From Methylococcaceae bacterium (GTDB lineage: Bacteria; Pseudomonadota; Gammaproteobacteria; Methylococcales; Methylomonadaceae), in NCBI GenBank assembly GCA_016715325.1, contig JADKAL010000003.1:186001-250000 (forward strand): a stretch of DNA of 64,000 bases. Direction: 5' to 3'. Positions within the stretch are counted from its first letter, which is position 1. The number at the start of each line of letters is the position of its first letter. The translations under genes were made by a program, and so were the position numbers. Under the pieces are notes generated by a model that did not search any database, was not told the origin of the DNA, and saw only the letters and a list, made by a program, of their open reading frames with translations. Shown in pieces: positions 36,801-45,112 of the stretch.

Positions 36801-38008
36801 GATTCAGTTATTGCGTGAACTTTTAATAATTCGTGCTTAAACAAAGCAATCGTAGATAGGTTGGAAGGCGCGGATTTACTAAGGGTACTTGTAGCCTTTA
36901 GTTTATGAAAGGCGCGGATACAATCAATGTTCGATATAAGATGTGCACTCCGTGGGCTGTAATCCGCCGGATAGGAAGGTTCGACGAATTCGACCGGAAT
37001 ATACCCACGGGGAACAAATGCGTGTAGCTTCGATTCGCGACAGTGTGTAATCGGAGAATGTCGTTAACAAAACTCAAGCTACGATCGCTTATCCTATCCC
37101 CAATCAACCCTAAATCTTCGAGCGATTTCTGTTCCAGCTCATGTCCGGTCGCCAGTTATACTTATTTGTAAATCAGACCGTTGTCTTTAAAAACGTCTTC
37201 CGTCGCGGGTAAGTCCGCCAGCTCTTAATCGTGTTTTCTGCCGATCACCGTTAATGTTGTCGGGTCGATTTACTTCATACGCACTTCTATCGTCAGACTA
37301 CGTTTAGAAACCGAGCTGCCCTGCAATATTTCCAAGACGTAGGGCGATTGCGCGGGCGCTAATCCGGGTATATTTGGTGGTTGTTTTATCGTTGTTGAAC
37401 CAAGCATTAATAGCTAGACTGGTGTCGCTACTCAGTGTTGACGGTTTTGCTGCCACAATGACGGGTACGTTATTGGTTATTAAGATGTTGGCGGCATCTC
37501 CAGCTAATTTCAGGGTCGGTTGCCAGGGCGATTTGGCGCTCATCTCGTGTTCCAGGACTTTGGCGATGGCTTCGGAACGTTTCAAGGCATCCGGCAAATG
37601 CGCGAGTACGGAAATAGCGTTGAAAAGACTGACAACTTGTGTAGTTCGCGTAGCTCCGATTTGCCATAGTGTAATCGGAGGAATGGAATTAACAAGCGCA
37701 TGCGTACGATTACCCTATCGCTAATCGTACCTTCGACGCTAAGCTAATAAAAATCAAAAATATCTCAGTTTCTACAACTATTTTTATACCTGAAACAAGA
37801 GTATATTTTAGATGATGAATTAGTTAGATGTTACTGTACTTAGCCAAGTATTAACATATTGCGGTCGATTTTCGAGGGTTATAATTTTTTGCAAGAAGGG
37901 GTTATCAGTCTTCCTTCTCCCCTCTTTAACTTGGTGGCTAGTCTGTAATAACGGTCGTTTAATTTATCTGGCAAGCTTCTGGAGCTAGCCCAACCTTTGG
38001 AGGTCGAC
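36801..38008. other. decayed intergenic region
   Basis: A 1.2-kb stretch without an intact gene. It holds two degenerate copies of a roughly 90-bp genomic repeat (about 37019-37110 and 37636-37735; common phrases 'gtagct-cgatt', 'gtgtaatcggag' and 'aatcg'), a minus-strand gene remnant between them, and the promoter region of the PD40 gene at the right end, including a ggagg ribosome-binding site at 37999. Confidence 0.55.
37110..37640 (-). pseudogene. remnant of an unidentified gene
   Basis: On the minus strand, about 115 codons read as normal protein (TTQVVSLFNAISVLAHLPDA through ARAIALRLGNIAGQLGF, ending at the stop at 37304). After that stop, reading continues in another frame with protein-like pieces (SLTIEVRMK, ELADLPATEDVFKDNGLIYK) broken by further stops. 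No good start codon is left. The gene has therefore lost its frame at several points. I do not recognise the parent family. The remnant is bracketed by the two 90-bp repeats. Confidence 0.5.
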
Positions 38009-39724
38009 ATGCTATTCAAATTTATACGACATTGGGTTTTAACTGGTTTATATTGCTTAACCGTTTTATTTTCAAGCAGTAGTTTCGCCGGTTACCCGTT
38101 ACAATTGAGCCTGATACCTGACTCTGGTCAGGGCGGCAACGGCAATAGTATTAGTCCGAGTCTAAGCGCAGATGGCCGGATAGTTGCGTTCGAATCGGCG
38201 GCAAGCGATTTGGTAACAGGTGACAGCAATAATAGCTCCGATATTTTCGTAAAAGACTTTTGGAACGGAGGCAAAATCAGTCGAGTAAGTGTTAGCTCGA
38301 CTGGTCAGGAAGCCAATGGTTACAGTAGTCGATCCCAACTTAGTGCAAACGGTCGTTTTGTGGTGTTCACCTCAGGTGCTACGAATTTGGTGCCTAACGA
38401 CACCAACGGCCTGCCTGATATTTTTGTCCATGACATCCAACTACATACCACTATACGGGTAAATGTCGATTCTAACGGGAATCAAGCTGTTAACCCGCCT
38501 CCTAATCCGCCATACTCCAGTTATGGCGGTAGCGATCACCCAAAAATCAGCGCTGATGGACGGATTGTTGCTTTTGAATCTTATGCTTCGAACTTAACGT
38601 CGGACGACCAAAATAAATATCGAGATATTTTTGTGCATGATTTGCTTAACCATCAAACCAATCGTGTTAAATTTCCAACGGAACCATCGCGAAATTGCCT
38701 AGATTTGGGAAACTTAAGTGCCGATGGCCGGTTTATTGCCTTTACTGCTTGCGATAAGGGTATTGTGCCTAACGATACGAATTATATATTGGACGTTTTT
38801 GTATTTGACCGGGTAACTAAAACCTTCAAAATAGCCAGTGTTGATTCAGCCGGGGCCGTTAGTCCCGCCCCAATTGGAACAAGCAGAAGTGCTGGCAGTT
38901 TTGCGCCGTCACTAAGCGCTGACGGTAGGCTAATGGCCTTTTGTTCATGGGAAAACTACACAGGTACGACTCTTAACAGAAGCCCTAATGTTTACTTGCA
39001 TAATTTTGTTACCAAACAGACTGCTTTGGTTAACCCAGACTTAAATTATTATTCTTGCGACCCTGAAATTAGCGCAAACGGTTATTTCGTCGCTTACCGG
39101 TCAGTAGATACGCTAGGGGCTGCGGAAGACTTTTTTGTGACCAACTGGCGCACAAAAACAACCCGAAAAGCGGTTCTTCCGCCCTATCTGATCTCATTAA
39201 ACAGCGCATGTCCTTGGTGCAAAATATCCAGCTTTCGCCTGAATGCGGATGGCACAGTGAGAACTTTTGCCAGCGATTGGGTGGTAGGTGTAAATGGGGG
39301 GGTGTTTCCAATCGGCATACAAGATATTTTTTGGCGCGACAGCATCAGCGTAAATACTGTTCCAGAAGATTTTGCTATCACTGTCACTCAGCAGCCACTC
39401 AACGTCAAACCAAATACTGAAGCCAATTTTATTTTTTCAGTGACTAATCTGGGTATCAATCCAGCCCCTTTACGCTTATATCATTTAACGAGTGGAGGAA
39501 TAGTCAGCAAATTTCTGCCTAGCCAAGGGTGCCAGCGCTTCTCCTTGATCAGCATTTGCAACTTAGGAGTAGTCTTTCCGGGCGCTAGCCAAACTGTGCA
39601 ATTCTCACTCAAGGCAAGTAAAATATCGGCGTTAATCCAACAAGTTAGTTTGCATAGTTACGCCACGGCAGACATAAACCTCAGTAACAACCGCGTCTTG
39701 GTTAAAACACCGGTGTTGCCTTAG
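38009..39724 (+). CDS. secreted PD40 (TolB-type) beta-propeller protein with DUF11-like domain
   Basis: A 571-residue protein. ATG 38009 is set by ggagg at 37999-38003. Signal peptide about 1-28 (SSSSFA-G). Then come about six WD40-like PD40 blades, each with (S)LSADGR(I/F)VAF and a following xDIFVHD strand, for example SADGRIVAFESAASDL and SANGRFVVFTSGATNL. The last 120 residues (from about 450, VTQQPLNVKPNTEANFIFSV) form a DUF11/CARDB-like Ig-type domain with two cysteines. It is probably a periplasmic or extracellular binding protein. The gene's 3' end, including the stop and about 20 bp after it, is duplicated 371 bp downstream, each copy running into an Rhs-type sequence. Confidence 0.82.
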   Translation: MLFKFIRHWVLTGLYCLTVLFSSSSFAGYPLQLSLIPDSGQGGNGNSISPSLSADGRIVAFESAASDLVTGDSNNSSDIFVKDFWNGGKISRVSVSSTGQEANGYSSRSQLSANGRFVVFTSGATNLVPNDTNGLPDIFVHDIQLHTTIRVNVDSNGNQAVNPPPNPPYSSYGGSDHPKISADGRIVAFESYASNLTSDDQNKYRDIFVHDLLNHQTNRVKFPTEPSRNCLDLGNLSADGRFIAFTACDKGIVPNDTNYILDVFVFDRVTKTFKIASVDSAGAVSPAPIGTSRSAGSFAPSLSADGRLMAFCSWENYTGTTLNRSPNVYLHNFVTKQTALVNPDLNYYSCDPEISANGYFVAYRSVDTLGAAEDFFVTNWRTKTTRKAVLPPYLISLNSACPWCKISSFRLNADGTVRTFASDWVVGVNGGVFPIGIQDIFWRDSISVNTVPEDFAITVTQQPLNVKPNTEANFIFSVTNLGINPAPLRLYHLTSGGIVSKFLPSQGCQRFSLISICNLGVVFPGASQTVQFSLKASKISALIQQVSLHSYATADINLSNNRVLVKTPVLP

Positions 39725-39742
39725 GGTATTTTTTAATTTTAT
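39647..39742. repeat. direct repeat, copy 1 (3' end of PD40 gene)
   Basis: About 96 bp covering the last 25 codons of the PD40 gene, its stop and the following 'gggtattttttaatttta'. It is repeated at 40018-40113 with a few substitutions, offset 371 bp. In both copies the repeat ends exactly where an Rhs-type 'YVxGNPVN' junction begins. Confidence 0.85.
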
Positions 39743-40010
39743 ACCTATGTCGGGGGGAATCCGGTTAATGTCATTGATCCGTTGGGATTAGAAGGTACAG
39801 TTGTTGCCATATTTTGCCTGATTTACCATCGATACCGTCATTTCCTATTGTTAGCCCTAATTTATCGGATGCTGGAGCAGGAACTCGTGCAAATGGCTTA
39901 CCTCATGGTGTCTCAGTCGGACGGGACATGTTGTCCCGTATGAAATGTTACGTTGCGGTTAAAAAGCATTACCGTCAGCAAAACGTAAGTGACGGGTTAA
40001 CATAACCCGC
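39734..40010 (+). pseudogene. orphan Rhs C-terminal fragment, degraded
   Basis: Starting at about 39737 the plus strand reads FYTYVGGNPVNVIDPLGLEG, the hallmark end of an Rhs/YD-repeat core, directly behind a TAA. After the junction the frame is lost: the continuation that looks like protein (LPDLPSIPSFPIVSPNLSDA) is in another frame and runs to a stop at 40005. No immunity gene follows. This is a displaced and inactivated Rhs toxin tip. Confidence 0.65.
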
Positions 40011-40017
40011 CACGCGA

Positions 40018-40113
40018 AGTTTGCATAGTTACGCCACGGCAGACATTATCCTCAGTAACAACCGCGTCTTGGTTAAAACACCGGTGTTGCCTTAGGGTAT
40101 TTTTTAATTTTAT
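40018..40113. repeat. direct repeat, copy 2 (duplicated 3' end of PD40 gene)
   Basis: Second copy of 39647-39742. It matches almost base for base (tacgccacggcagacatta versus ...cataa) and leads into the second Rhs junction at 40108. It shows that each Rhs cassette came with, or recombined next to, a copy of the PD40 gene's tail. Confidence 0.85.
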
Positions 40114-40635
40114 GCATATGTCAACGGGAACCCGGTTAATGCGGTTGACCCAACTGGTGAATTTGGTATACCCGGTGCAATCATAGGTGCAGGGATTGAT
40201 TTAGGCTTCCAGATGCTCATTGAAGGTAGGTCATTAAAGTGTGTCAATTGGGCACAAGTAGGCTTATCAGGTGCCCTTGGAGCGATCGGTGGTGGAGCCT
40301 TAGAAGGTGCATTCAATCTCAGCAAAGGATCAATGAAGGCTGCAAATGCGGTTCGGCGATATAGGCGTGGCCATCAAGTGCCAAGCACCCATGATGTTCA
40401 CCACTGGGCTATCGAAAAAGGAAGTCGACTCGGAAGGCACCTCCCAGATTCCATCATTAATCACCCTGCTAACCTAAACCCGATTGAAAGGCGCATCCAT
40501 CAGAATATACATAACAAATACGGCCCCTTAGCTAGATGGTGGCATGGAACCCCGGAATGGGCAAAAGCAGCAGAAGTTTCAACAGGTACCGGCGTTGCCG
40601 CTGAACTGGCCGATGACGATTGCGGGTGTCAGTGA
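40108..40635 (+). CDS. orphan Rhs C-terminal toxin module
   Basis: From 40108 the frame opens behind a TAA and reads FYAYVNGNPVNAVDPTGEFG, the conserved Rhs core end, followed by about 155 residues of variable tip. The first in-frame ATG is 40213. The tip begins with a glycine/alanine-rich helix (ALGAIGGGALEGAFNL) and ends in a His/Trp-rich domain: VHHWAIEKGSRLGRHLPD, HPANLNPIE, RRIHQNIHNKYG and RWWHGTPEW. The HH-N-H pattern is reminiscent of HNH/Endo VII-type nuclease toxins found at Rhs tips, but that is by eye. With no Rhs core or secretion signal it is probably silent, or a reservoir cassette for recombination. It overlaps the next gene (TGATG). Confidence 0.75.
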   Translation, partial: FYAYVNGNPVNAVDPTGEFGIPGAIIGAGIDLGFQMLIEGRSLKCVNWAQVGLSGALGAIGGGALEGAFNLSKGSMKAANAVRRYRRGHQVPSTHDVHHWAIEKGSRLGRHLPDSIINHPANLNPIERRIHQNIHNKYGPLARWWHGTPEWAKAAEVSTGTGVAAELADDDCGCQ

Positions 40636-41069
40636 TGGATCAGATGCCTATACAGTTTCCTGCTTTGCGAATAAATAAGTTCCATATTGAACGATTTCGC
40701 GCTTCACAAGAGTTAAGCTGTATGTCACAGAAGTTTTTTGATCAAGGTGGTTTTAAGCACGAAACATATTTTATCGATTCGGAGGGAAAAAAATTTTTAA
40801 TTGAAAACGTAACAAAAATAAGACGAAGTTGGCATCCAGCTTACTGGTTCGCACCATCTCCAGTGTTTATTGTGGATGTTACTATTGGAAAACCAACTCA
40901 ACTGACTTTTGAAGAAATCAAAACAATGGTTATCGACTTGGTTGTAAAAAACCGCTGGTATACTCAAGGTGGTGAAAATAAAGAGAAGTTCCTCAAAGCA
41001 TTCGAAAGGATTCAAAGTTTGCCCGAGTTAATAGAAAACATAAGCTTTTATGGAAAGTGGCAAGGTTAA
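40635..41069 (+). CDS. probable immunity protein for the orphan Rhs toxin
   Basis: A 144-residue soluble protein from ATG 40635, which shares its A with the stop of the toxin module (TGATG). It has no signal peptide and no family I recognise. Strand-rich first half (HETYFIDSEGKKFLIENVTK), helical end (EENKEKFLKAFERIQSLPEL-type). Position directly after an Rhs toxin tip, small size and cytoplasmic nature fit an RhsI immunity protein. This role is inferred only from context. Confidence 0.7.
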   Translation: MDQMPIQFPALRINKFHIERFRASQELSCMSQKFFDQGGFKHETYFIDSEGKKFLIENVTKIRRSWHPAYWFAPSPVFIVDVTIGKPTQLTFEEIKTMVIDLVVKNRWYTQGGENKEKFLKAFERIQSLPELIENISFYGKWQG

Positions 41070-41166
41070 CCGCGTACGGCAATGGTATGCCTCCTTAACT
41101 GTAAAACTCTCAACTTGATCTGACAGACGCCTCAAACAGCGCTTGTCAAAGCCATAAGATGTGCTA

Positions 41167-42286
41167 GTGTAACGTCCTCAACAAACATTAAGATATGATA
41201 CAATTGGTGTCCATGAGAACGCCAATGAAAATTACACTGATTGAAGAGGATCGAACAGAACTGGAACGCTGGGTGAAGAGCCGGTCTGTTGGGGCTAAAC
41301 AAAGACTACGGGCTAGAATGGTACTGATGACCGCCGAGGGCTTGTCAACAACGGTCATTATGGCAACGTTGGGGGTCAGCAACCCGACCTTGAACAAGTG
41401 GCGGAATCGCTATCTCGAAAGTGGTGTTGAAGGGCTCAAGAAAGGCAAGACCCGCCCGTCGCGGATACCGCCGCTGCCGACTGACAAAGTCCAAGAAGTC
41501 CTGGCCTTGACATTGACCGGTAAACCGGCTGCCGCGACGCAGTGGAGTTGCCGGACGATGGCGGAGCAGGTCGGCATTTCCCGGATGGCGGTGCACGGCA
41601 TCTGGCGGGAGCACAAACTGAAGCCCCATCAAGTGAAGGGCTTTAAGGTTTCGAACGACCCGCTGTTCGCCGAAAAGTTGCGCGATGTCGTGGGCCTTTA
41701 CCTGGACCCACCGGAGAAGGCCATCGTGTTTTCCGTCGACGAGAAAAGCCAAATCCAGGCGCTAGATCGTAGCCAACCCGGCCTGCCGATGAAGCCGGGA
41801 AAATGCGGGACGATGACGCACGATTATAAGCGACATGGCACCACAACTTTGTTTGCGGCACTCGACGCAGACCGGAACGGTGATTGGGCAATGCCAGCCC
41901 AGGCACCGCCACGACGAGTTCCTCAAGTTCCTGAAGACAATTGACCGGCGAACCGACAAAACCTTGGCATTGCATTTGATCGTCGACAACTATGCGACGC
42001 ACAAACATGCCGAAGTAAAGGACTGGCTGGCCCAGCATCCCCGGTTCCACTTACACTTCACGCCAACTCGGCCTCATGGCTCAACTTAGTCGAGCGTTTC
42101 TTCCGGGACATTACCGAGGAACGTATCCGGCGTGGTGTTTTCCACAGTGTTGACGACCTCAAAACAGCGATACAGGAGTATCTCGACCACCGCAATAGCA
42201 ACCCAAAACCTTACCATTGGACAGCCAAACCAGAGACGATCTTGGCTAAAGTAGACAAAGCTAAAGATATGTTGAGGACGTTACAC
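41167..42286 (+). mobile_element. IS630-family insertion sequence, copy 1 (defective)
   Basis: A 1120-bp element with terminal inverted repeats gtgtaacgtcctcaac / gttgaggacgttacac, flanked by TA on both sides (41165-41166 and 42287-42288) within CTAG, as expected of IS630 elements that duplicate TA. Compared with copy 2 it has a 2-bp deletion (at about 41868), a 1-bp deletion (at about 42067) and one substitution. Confidence 0.93.
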
Positions 42287-42289
42287 TAG
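41195..42289 (+). pseudogene. IS630-family transposase, frameshifted
   Basis: Nearly identical to the intact transposase of copy 2 up to codon 226, where loss of 'tg' (gacgcagacc instead of gacgtgcagacc) shifts the frame and gives a stop at 41942-41944. A second loss of one base (caactcgg for caacctcgg) brings the 3' part back into the original frame. The first DDE aspartate (FSVDEKSQ) is still coded in the open part; the later Asp ([11 protein letters not shown]) and Glu (LVERFFRD) fall beyond the stop. Residue 141 is Leu (HKLKP) against Pro in copy 2. It cannot make a full transposase. Confidence 0.92.
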
Positions 42290-42357
42290 TAGGATACCGC
42301 CGAACGGAGGGAAGCGCATCGTTCGGGTAACCACGATTGATGTGCTTGCAAACCCGC

Positions 42358-42445
42358 GCCAAGTTACATAATGCCTGGGATTATGCGAACAAACTCAGAG
42401 GGTTCGCCTTCCGCTGCGCTCGGGATAAGCTTGATTATATTGCTA
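42358..42445. repeat. interrupted repeat copy A, left part
   Basis: Left half of a roughly 140-bp repeat (gccaagttacataat...gattatattgcta). The right half continues at 43569-43619 after IS copy 2. The unoccupied version is at 44714-44850. It contains a short inverted repeat, cataat/attatg. Confidence 0.8.
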
Positions 42446-43568
42446 GTGTAACGTCCTCAACAAACATTAAGATATGATACAATTGGTGTCCATGAGAACG
42501 CCAATGAAAATTACACTGATTGAAGAGGATCGAACAGAACTGGAACGCTGGGTGAAGAGCCGGTCTGTTGGGGCTAAACAAAGACTACGGGCTAGAATGG
42601 TACTGATGACCGCCGAGGGCTTGTCAACAACGGTCATTATGGCAACGTTGGGGGTCAGCAACCCGACCTTGAACAAGTGGCGGAATCGCTATCTCGAAAG
42701 TGGTGTTGAAGGGCTCAAGAAAGGCAAGACCCGCCCGTCGCGGATACCGCCGCTGCCGACTGACAAAGTCCAAGAAGTCCTGGCCTTGACATTGACCGGT
42801 AAACCGGCTGCCGCGACGCAGTGGAGTTGCCGGACGATGGCGGAGCAGGTCGGCATTTCCCGGATGGCGGTGCACGGCATCTGGCGGGAGCACAAACCGA
42901 AGCCCCATCAAGTGAAGGGCTTTAAGGTTTCGAACGACCCGCTGTTCGCCGAAAAGTTGCGCGATGTCGTGGGCCTTTACCTGGACCCACCGGAGAAGGC
43001 CATCGTGTTTTCCGTCGACGAGAAAAGCCAAATCCAGGCGCTAGATCGTAGCCAACCCGGCCTGCCGATGAAGCCGGGAAAATGCGGGACGATGACGCAC
43101 GATTATAAGCGACATGGCACCACAACTTTGTTTGCGGCACTCGACGTGCAGACCGGAACGGTGATTGGGCAATGCCAGCCCAGGCACCGCCACGACGAGT
43201 TCCTCAAGTTCCTGAAGACAATTGACCGGCGAACCGACAAAACCTTGGCATTGCATTTGATCGTCGACAACTATGCGACGCACAAACATGCCGAAGTAAA
43301 GGACTGGCTGGCCCAGCATCCCCGGTTCCACTTACACTTCACGCCAACCTCGGCCTCATGGCTCAACTTAGTCGAGCGTTTCTTCCGGGACATTACCGAG
43401 GAACGTATCCGGCGTGGTGTTTTCCACAGTGTTGACGACCTCAAAACAGCGATACAGGAGTATCTCGACCACCGCAATAGCAACCCAAAACCTTACCATT
43501 GGACAGCCAAACCAGAGACGATCTTGGCTAAAGTAGACAAAGCTAAAGATATGTTGAGGACGTTACAC
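42446..43568 (+). mobile_element. IS630-family insertion sequence, copy 2 (intact)
   Basis: A 1123-bp element with the same 16-bp inverted ends as copy 1 and TA on each side (42444-42445, 43569-43570). It is inserted in a repeat whose empty copy exists at 44714-44850, which confirms the borders and the TA duplication. It lies 159 bp downstream of copy 1 in the same direction. Confidence 0.95.
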
Positions 43569-43571
43569 TAG
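42474..43571 (+). CDS. IS630-family transposase, intact
   Basis: A 365-residue DDE transposase (starts possible at 42474, 42492 and 42504; the last gives MKITLIEEDRTELERW). N-terminal helix-turn-helix DNA-binding region (about 25-150, with VIMATLGVSNPTLNKWRNRY and SRMAVHGIWREH), then the catalytic core: Asp in FSVDEKSQIQAL, Asp in [11 protein letters not shown] and Glu in [12 protein letters not shown]. All three are present. The reading frame runs to the very end of the element, and its TAG stop at 43569-43571 is made of the duplicated target TA plus the flanking g. Confidence 0.95.
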   Translation: MIQLVSMRTPMKITLIEEDRTELERWVKSRSVGAKQRLRARMVLMTAEGLSTTVIMATLGVSNPTLNKWRNRYLESGVEGLKKGKTRPSRIPPLPTDKVQEVLALTLTGKPAAATQWSCRTMAEQVGISRMAVHGIWREHKPKPHQVKGFKVSNDPLFAEKLRDVVGLYLDPPEKAIVFSVDEKSQIQALDRSQPGLPMKPGKCGTMTHDYKRHGTTTLFAALDVQTGTVIGQCQPRHRHDEFLKFLKTIDRRTDKTLALHLIVDNYATHKHAEVKDWLAQHPRFHLHFTPTSASWLNLVERFFRDITEERIRRGVFHSVDDLKTAIQEYLDHRNSNPKPYHWTAKPETILAKVDKAKDMLRTLH

Positions 43572-43619
43572 TTACGTTATTGATTCGCCCTTTTAAAGCC
43601 TGAACTGTTATTGCAGAGT
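43569..43619. repeat. interrupted repeat copy A, right part
   Basis: Right half of the repeat broken by IS copy 2 (tagttacgttattgattcgc through ttattgcagagt). It contains the gattcgcccttttaaagcc end sequence also seen at the MITE-like element at 35054. Confidence 0.8.
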
Positions 43620-43678
43620 TATTATAGATACGGCCTTATGAAGTTTGAACTTTTGTTGATATTTTGCATCGTATACGT

Positions 43679-44542
43679 ATGGAAAAAGAAGACGCAAGAT
43701 ATCAGACATTGGAGCAACTGCACGAGCGACGAAAGCAAGTGGTTCGGTTGCATAAACAGGGCATTAAGGTGATGCTGATAGTCGCTATGGTGGGCTTAAG
43801 TTACCCAACGGTGAGGACGGTGATTGACCTGTTCGAACAAGGAGGCTGGTCTGGGATACGGCCTGCTGGCCGGGGCCGGGAATCCGGGCAAGGCAGACTG
43901 CTCAGTGACGAGCAAGAACAGCTAATTCAGCGTGCCATCATCGATAAACGCCCCGAGCAGATGAAGTTGGACTTTTACCTGTGGAGCTGCTCGGCGGTGG
44001 CACAACTGATCGAACAAGCATGTGGTCTCAAACTGTCAGAGCGGACGGTGGGCAAATACCTCAAGCGCTGGGGTTTTACGCCCCAAAAGCCGATCAAAAA
44101 AGCCTACGAGCAACGCGCCGAGGCCGTCCAAGCTTGGCTAGACGAGCATTACCCTGCGATTGCTACTCAGGCCAAGGCCGAAGGCGGCGAGATTCATTGG
44201 GGTGATGAGACCGCGCTCAGCAACACCGACGTTCGTGGCCGGGGGTATGCGCCTTCAGGCAAGACGCCTGTCAGCTACGTTCCCGCGGGCAAGCGCGAGA
44301 AGCTGTCGATGATCGCGACCATCACTAACCAAGGTAAGACCCGTTGGATGATCGTTGACGACAACTTCAACGCCGACAAGCTAATCGAATTCCTGGACGC
44401 CTTAATCAAGGATGCCGACAAGAAAGTATTCCTGATCCTGGACAACTTACGGGTTCACCACTCCAAGCCCGTCAAGGCATGGCTGGCGGAGCGCACCGAT
44501 AAAATCGAAGTATTCTACCTGCCCACCGCGTACGGCAGATAA
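43679..44542 (+). pseudogene. second IS630-type transposase, 3'-truncated
   Basis: From ATG 43679, 287 residues of a different IS630-family transposase, unlike the copies at 41195 and 42474. It has the helix-turn-helix LIVAMVGLSYPTVRTVIDLF, Asp in IHWGDETALSN and Asp in FLILDNLRVHHSKPV. It stops at FYLPTAYGR, just where relatives continue with a proline-rich loop and the catalytic Glu region. The break falls at ccgcgtacgg, a sequence present again at 44560 and at 41071. The third catalytic residue is missing, so it should be inactive. No right inverted end could be identified. Confidence 0.88.
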
Positions 44543-45112
44543 AAACCACCATTCGTACCGCGTACGGTAGGTCAGTTGTAGGGCGTGGTTAGCCGCGCAA
44601 CCTACACGGTGTGCAAGCTGTCACTGGCGGCCGTGCGCGGCGTAACCCGCCGCATGGGATTTAAAGGCATTTTGCAAGCTACAACTTTATACCACTGAAG
44701 CAGGCAAAACCGTGCCAAGTTACATAATCATTCGGATTATGCGAACAAACATAGTGGGTTCGCCTTCCGCTGCACTCGGGATATGCTTGATTATATTGCT
44801 AGTGACGTTATTGATTCGCTCTTTTAAAGCCTGAACTGTTATTGCAGAGTAATTAGAAGCACATACCGTCTTTCGATAAACTCTAAGTAGAATGGGCATT
44901 AATATTTCACAGAGCAGAATCTAAAGTCTAATTTGTTTACCGAATTGCAATTTGTTGGACGGCTTTAATTGCGAATAAGCCGCTTGTCTCTGACTTATTC
45001 AGAGGTTCCCTAAAGCTTTGCAAGGCTGTGTCGATAATAAAGAGTTTCACTTAAATGCTGCCCTAAAGATAAAATAGACCTTTATCTAAGACCTTGTTAT
45101 CGAAGTTACCTT
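44543..45112. other. intergenic repeat-rich region
   Basis: A 570-bp gap. The left part has the genomic repeat phrases 'ccgcgtacggtagg', 'gtagggcgtggttagccgcgcaacctacac' type and 'cggcgtaacccgccgcatggg'. The middle has the unoccupied repeat copy B. The right 260 bp is AT-rich and should hold the promoter of the ABC importer operon; a small hairpin ctctga/tcagag lies at about 44992-45008 with no T tract. Confidence 0.5.
44714..44850. repeat. repeat copy B, unoccupied target site of the IS
   Basis: About 137 bp that match 42358-42445 joined to 43569-43619 with few differences. At the point where copy A carries the IS, copy B reads ttgctagtgacg, with a single TA. The two copies flank the truncated transposase in direct orientation. 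Confidence 0.85.

Noticed and set aside
39814-40005. A separate 63-residue plus-strand gene
   Set aside because: It is the out-of-frame continuation of the degraded Rhs tip and has no ribosome-binding site.
41345-42050. Long minus-strand frames within the IS copies
   Set aside because: They mirror the transposase coding strand, occur identically in both copies and show no coding features of their own.
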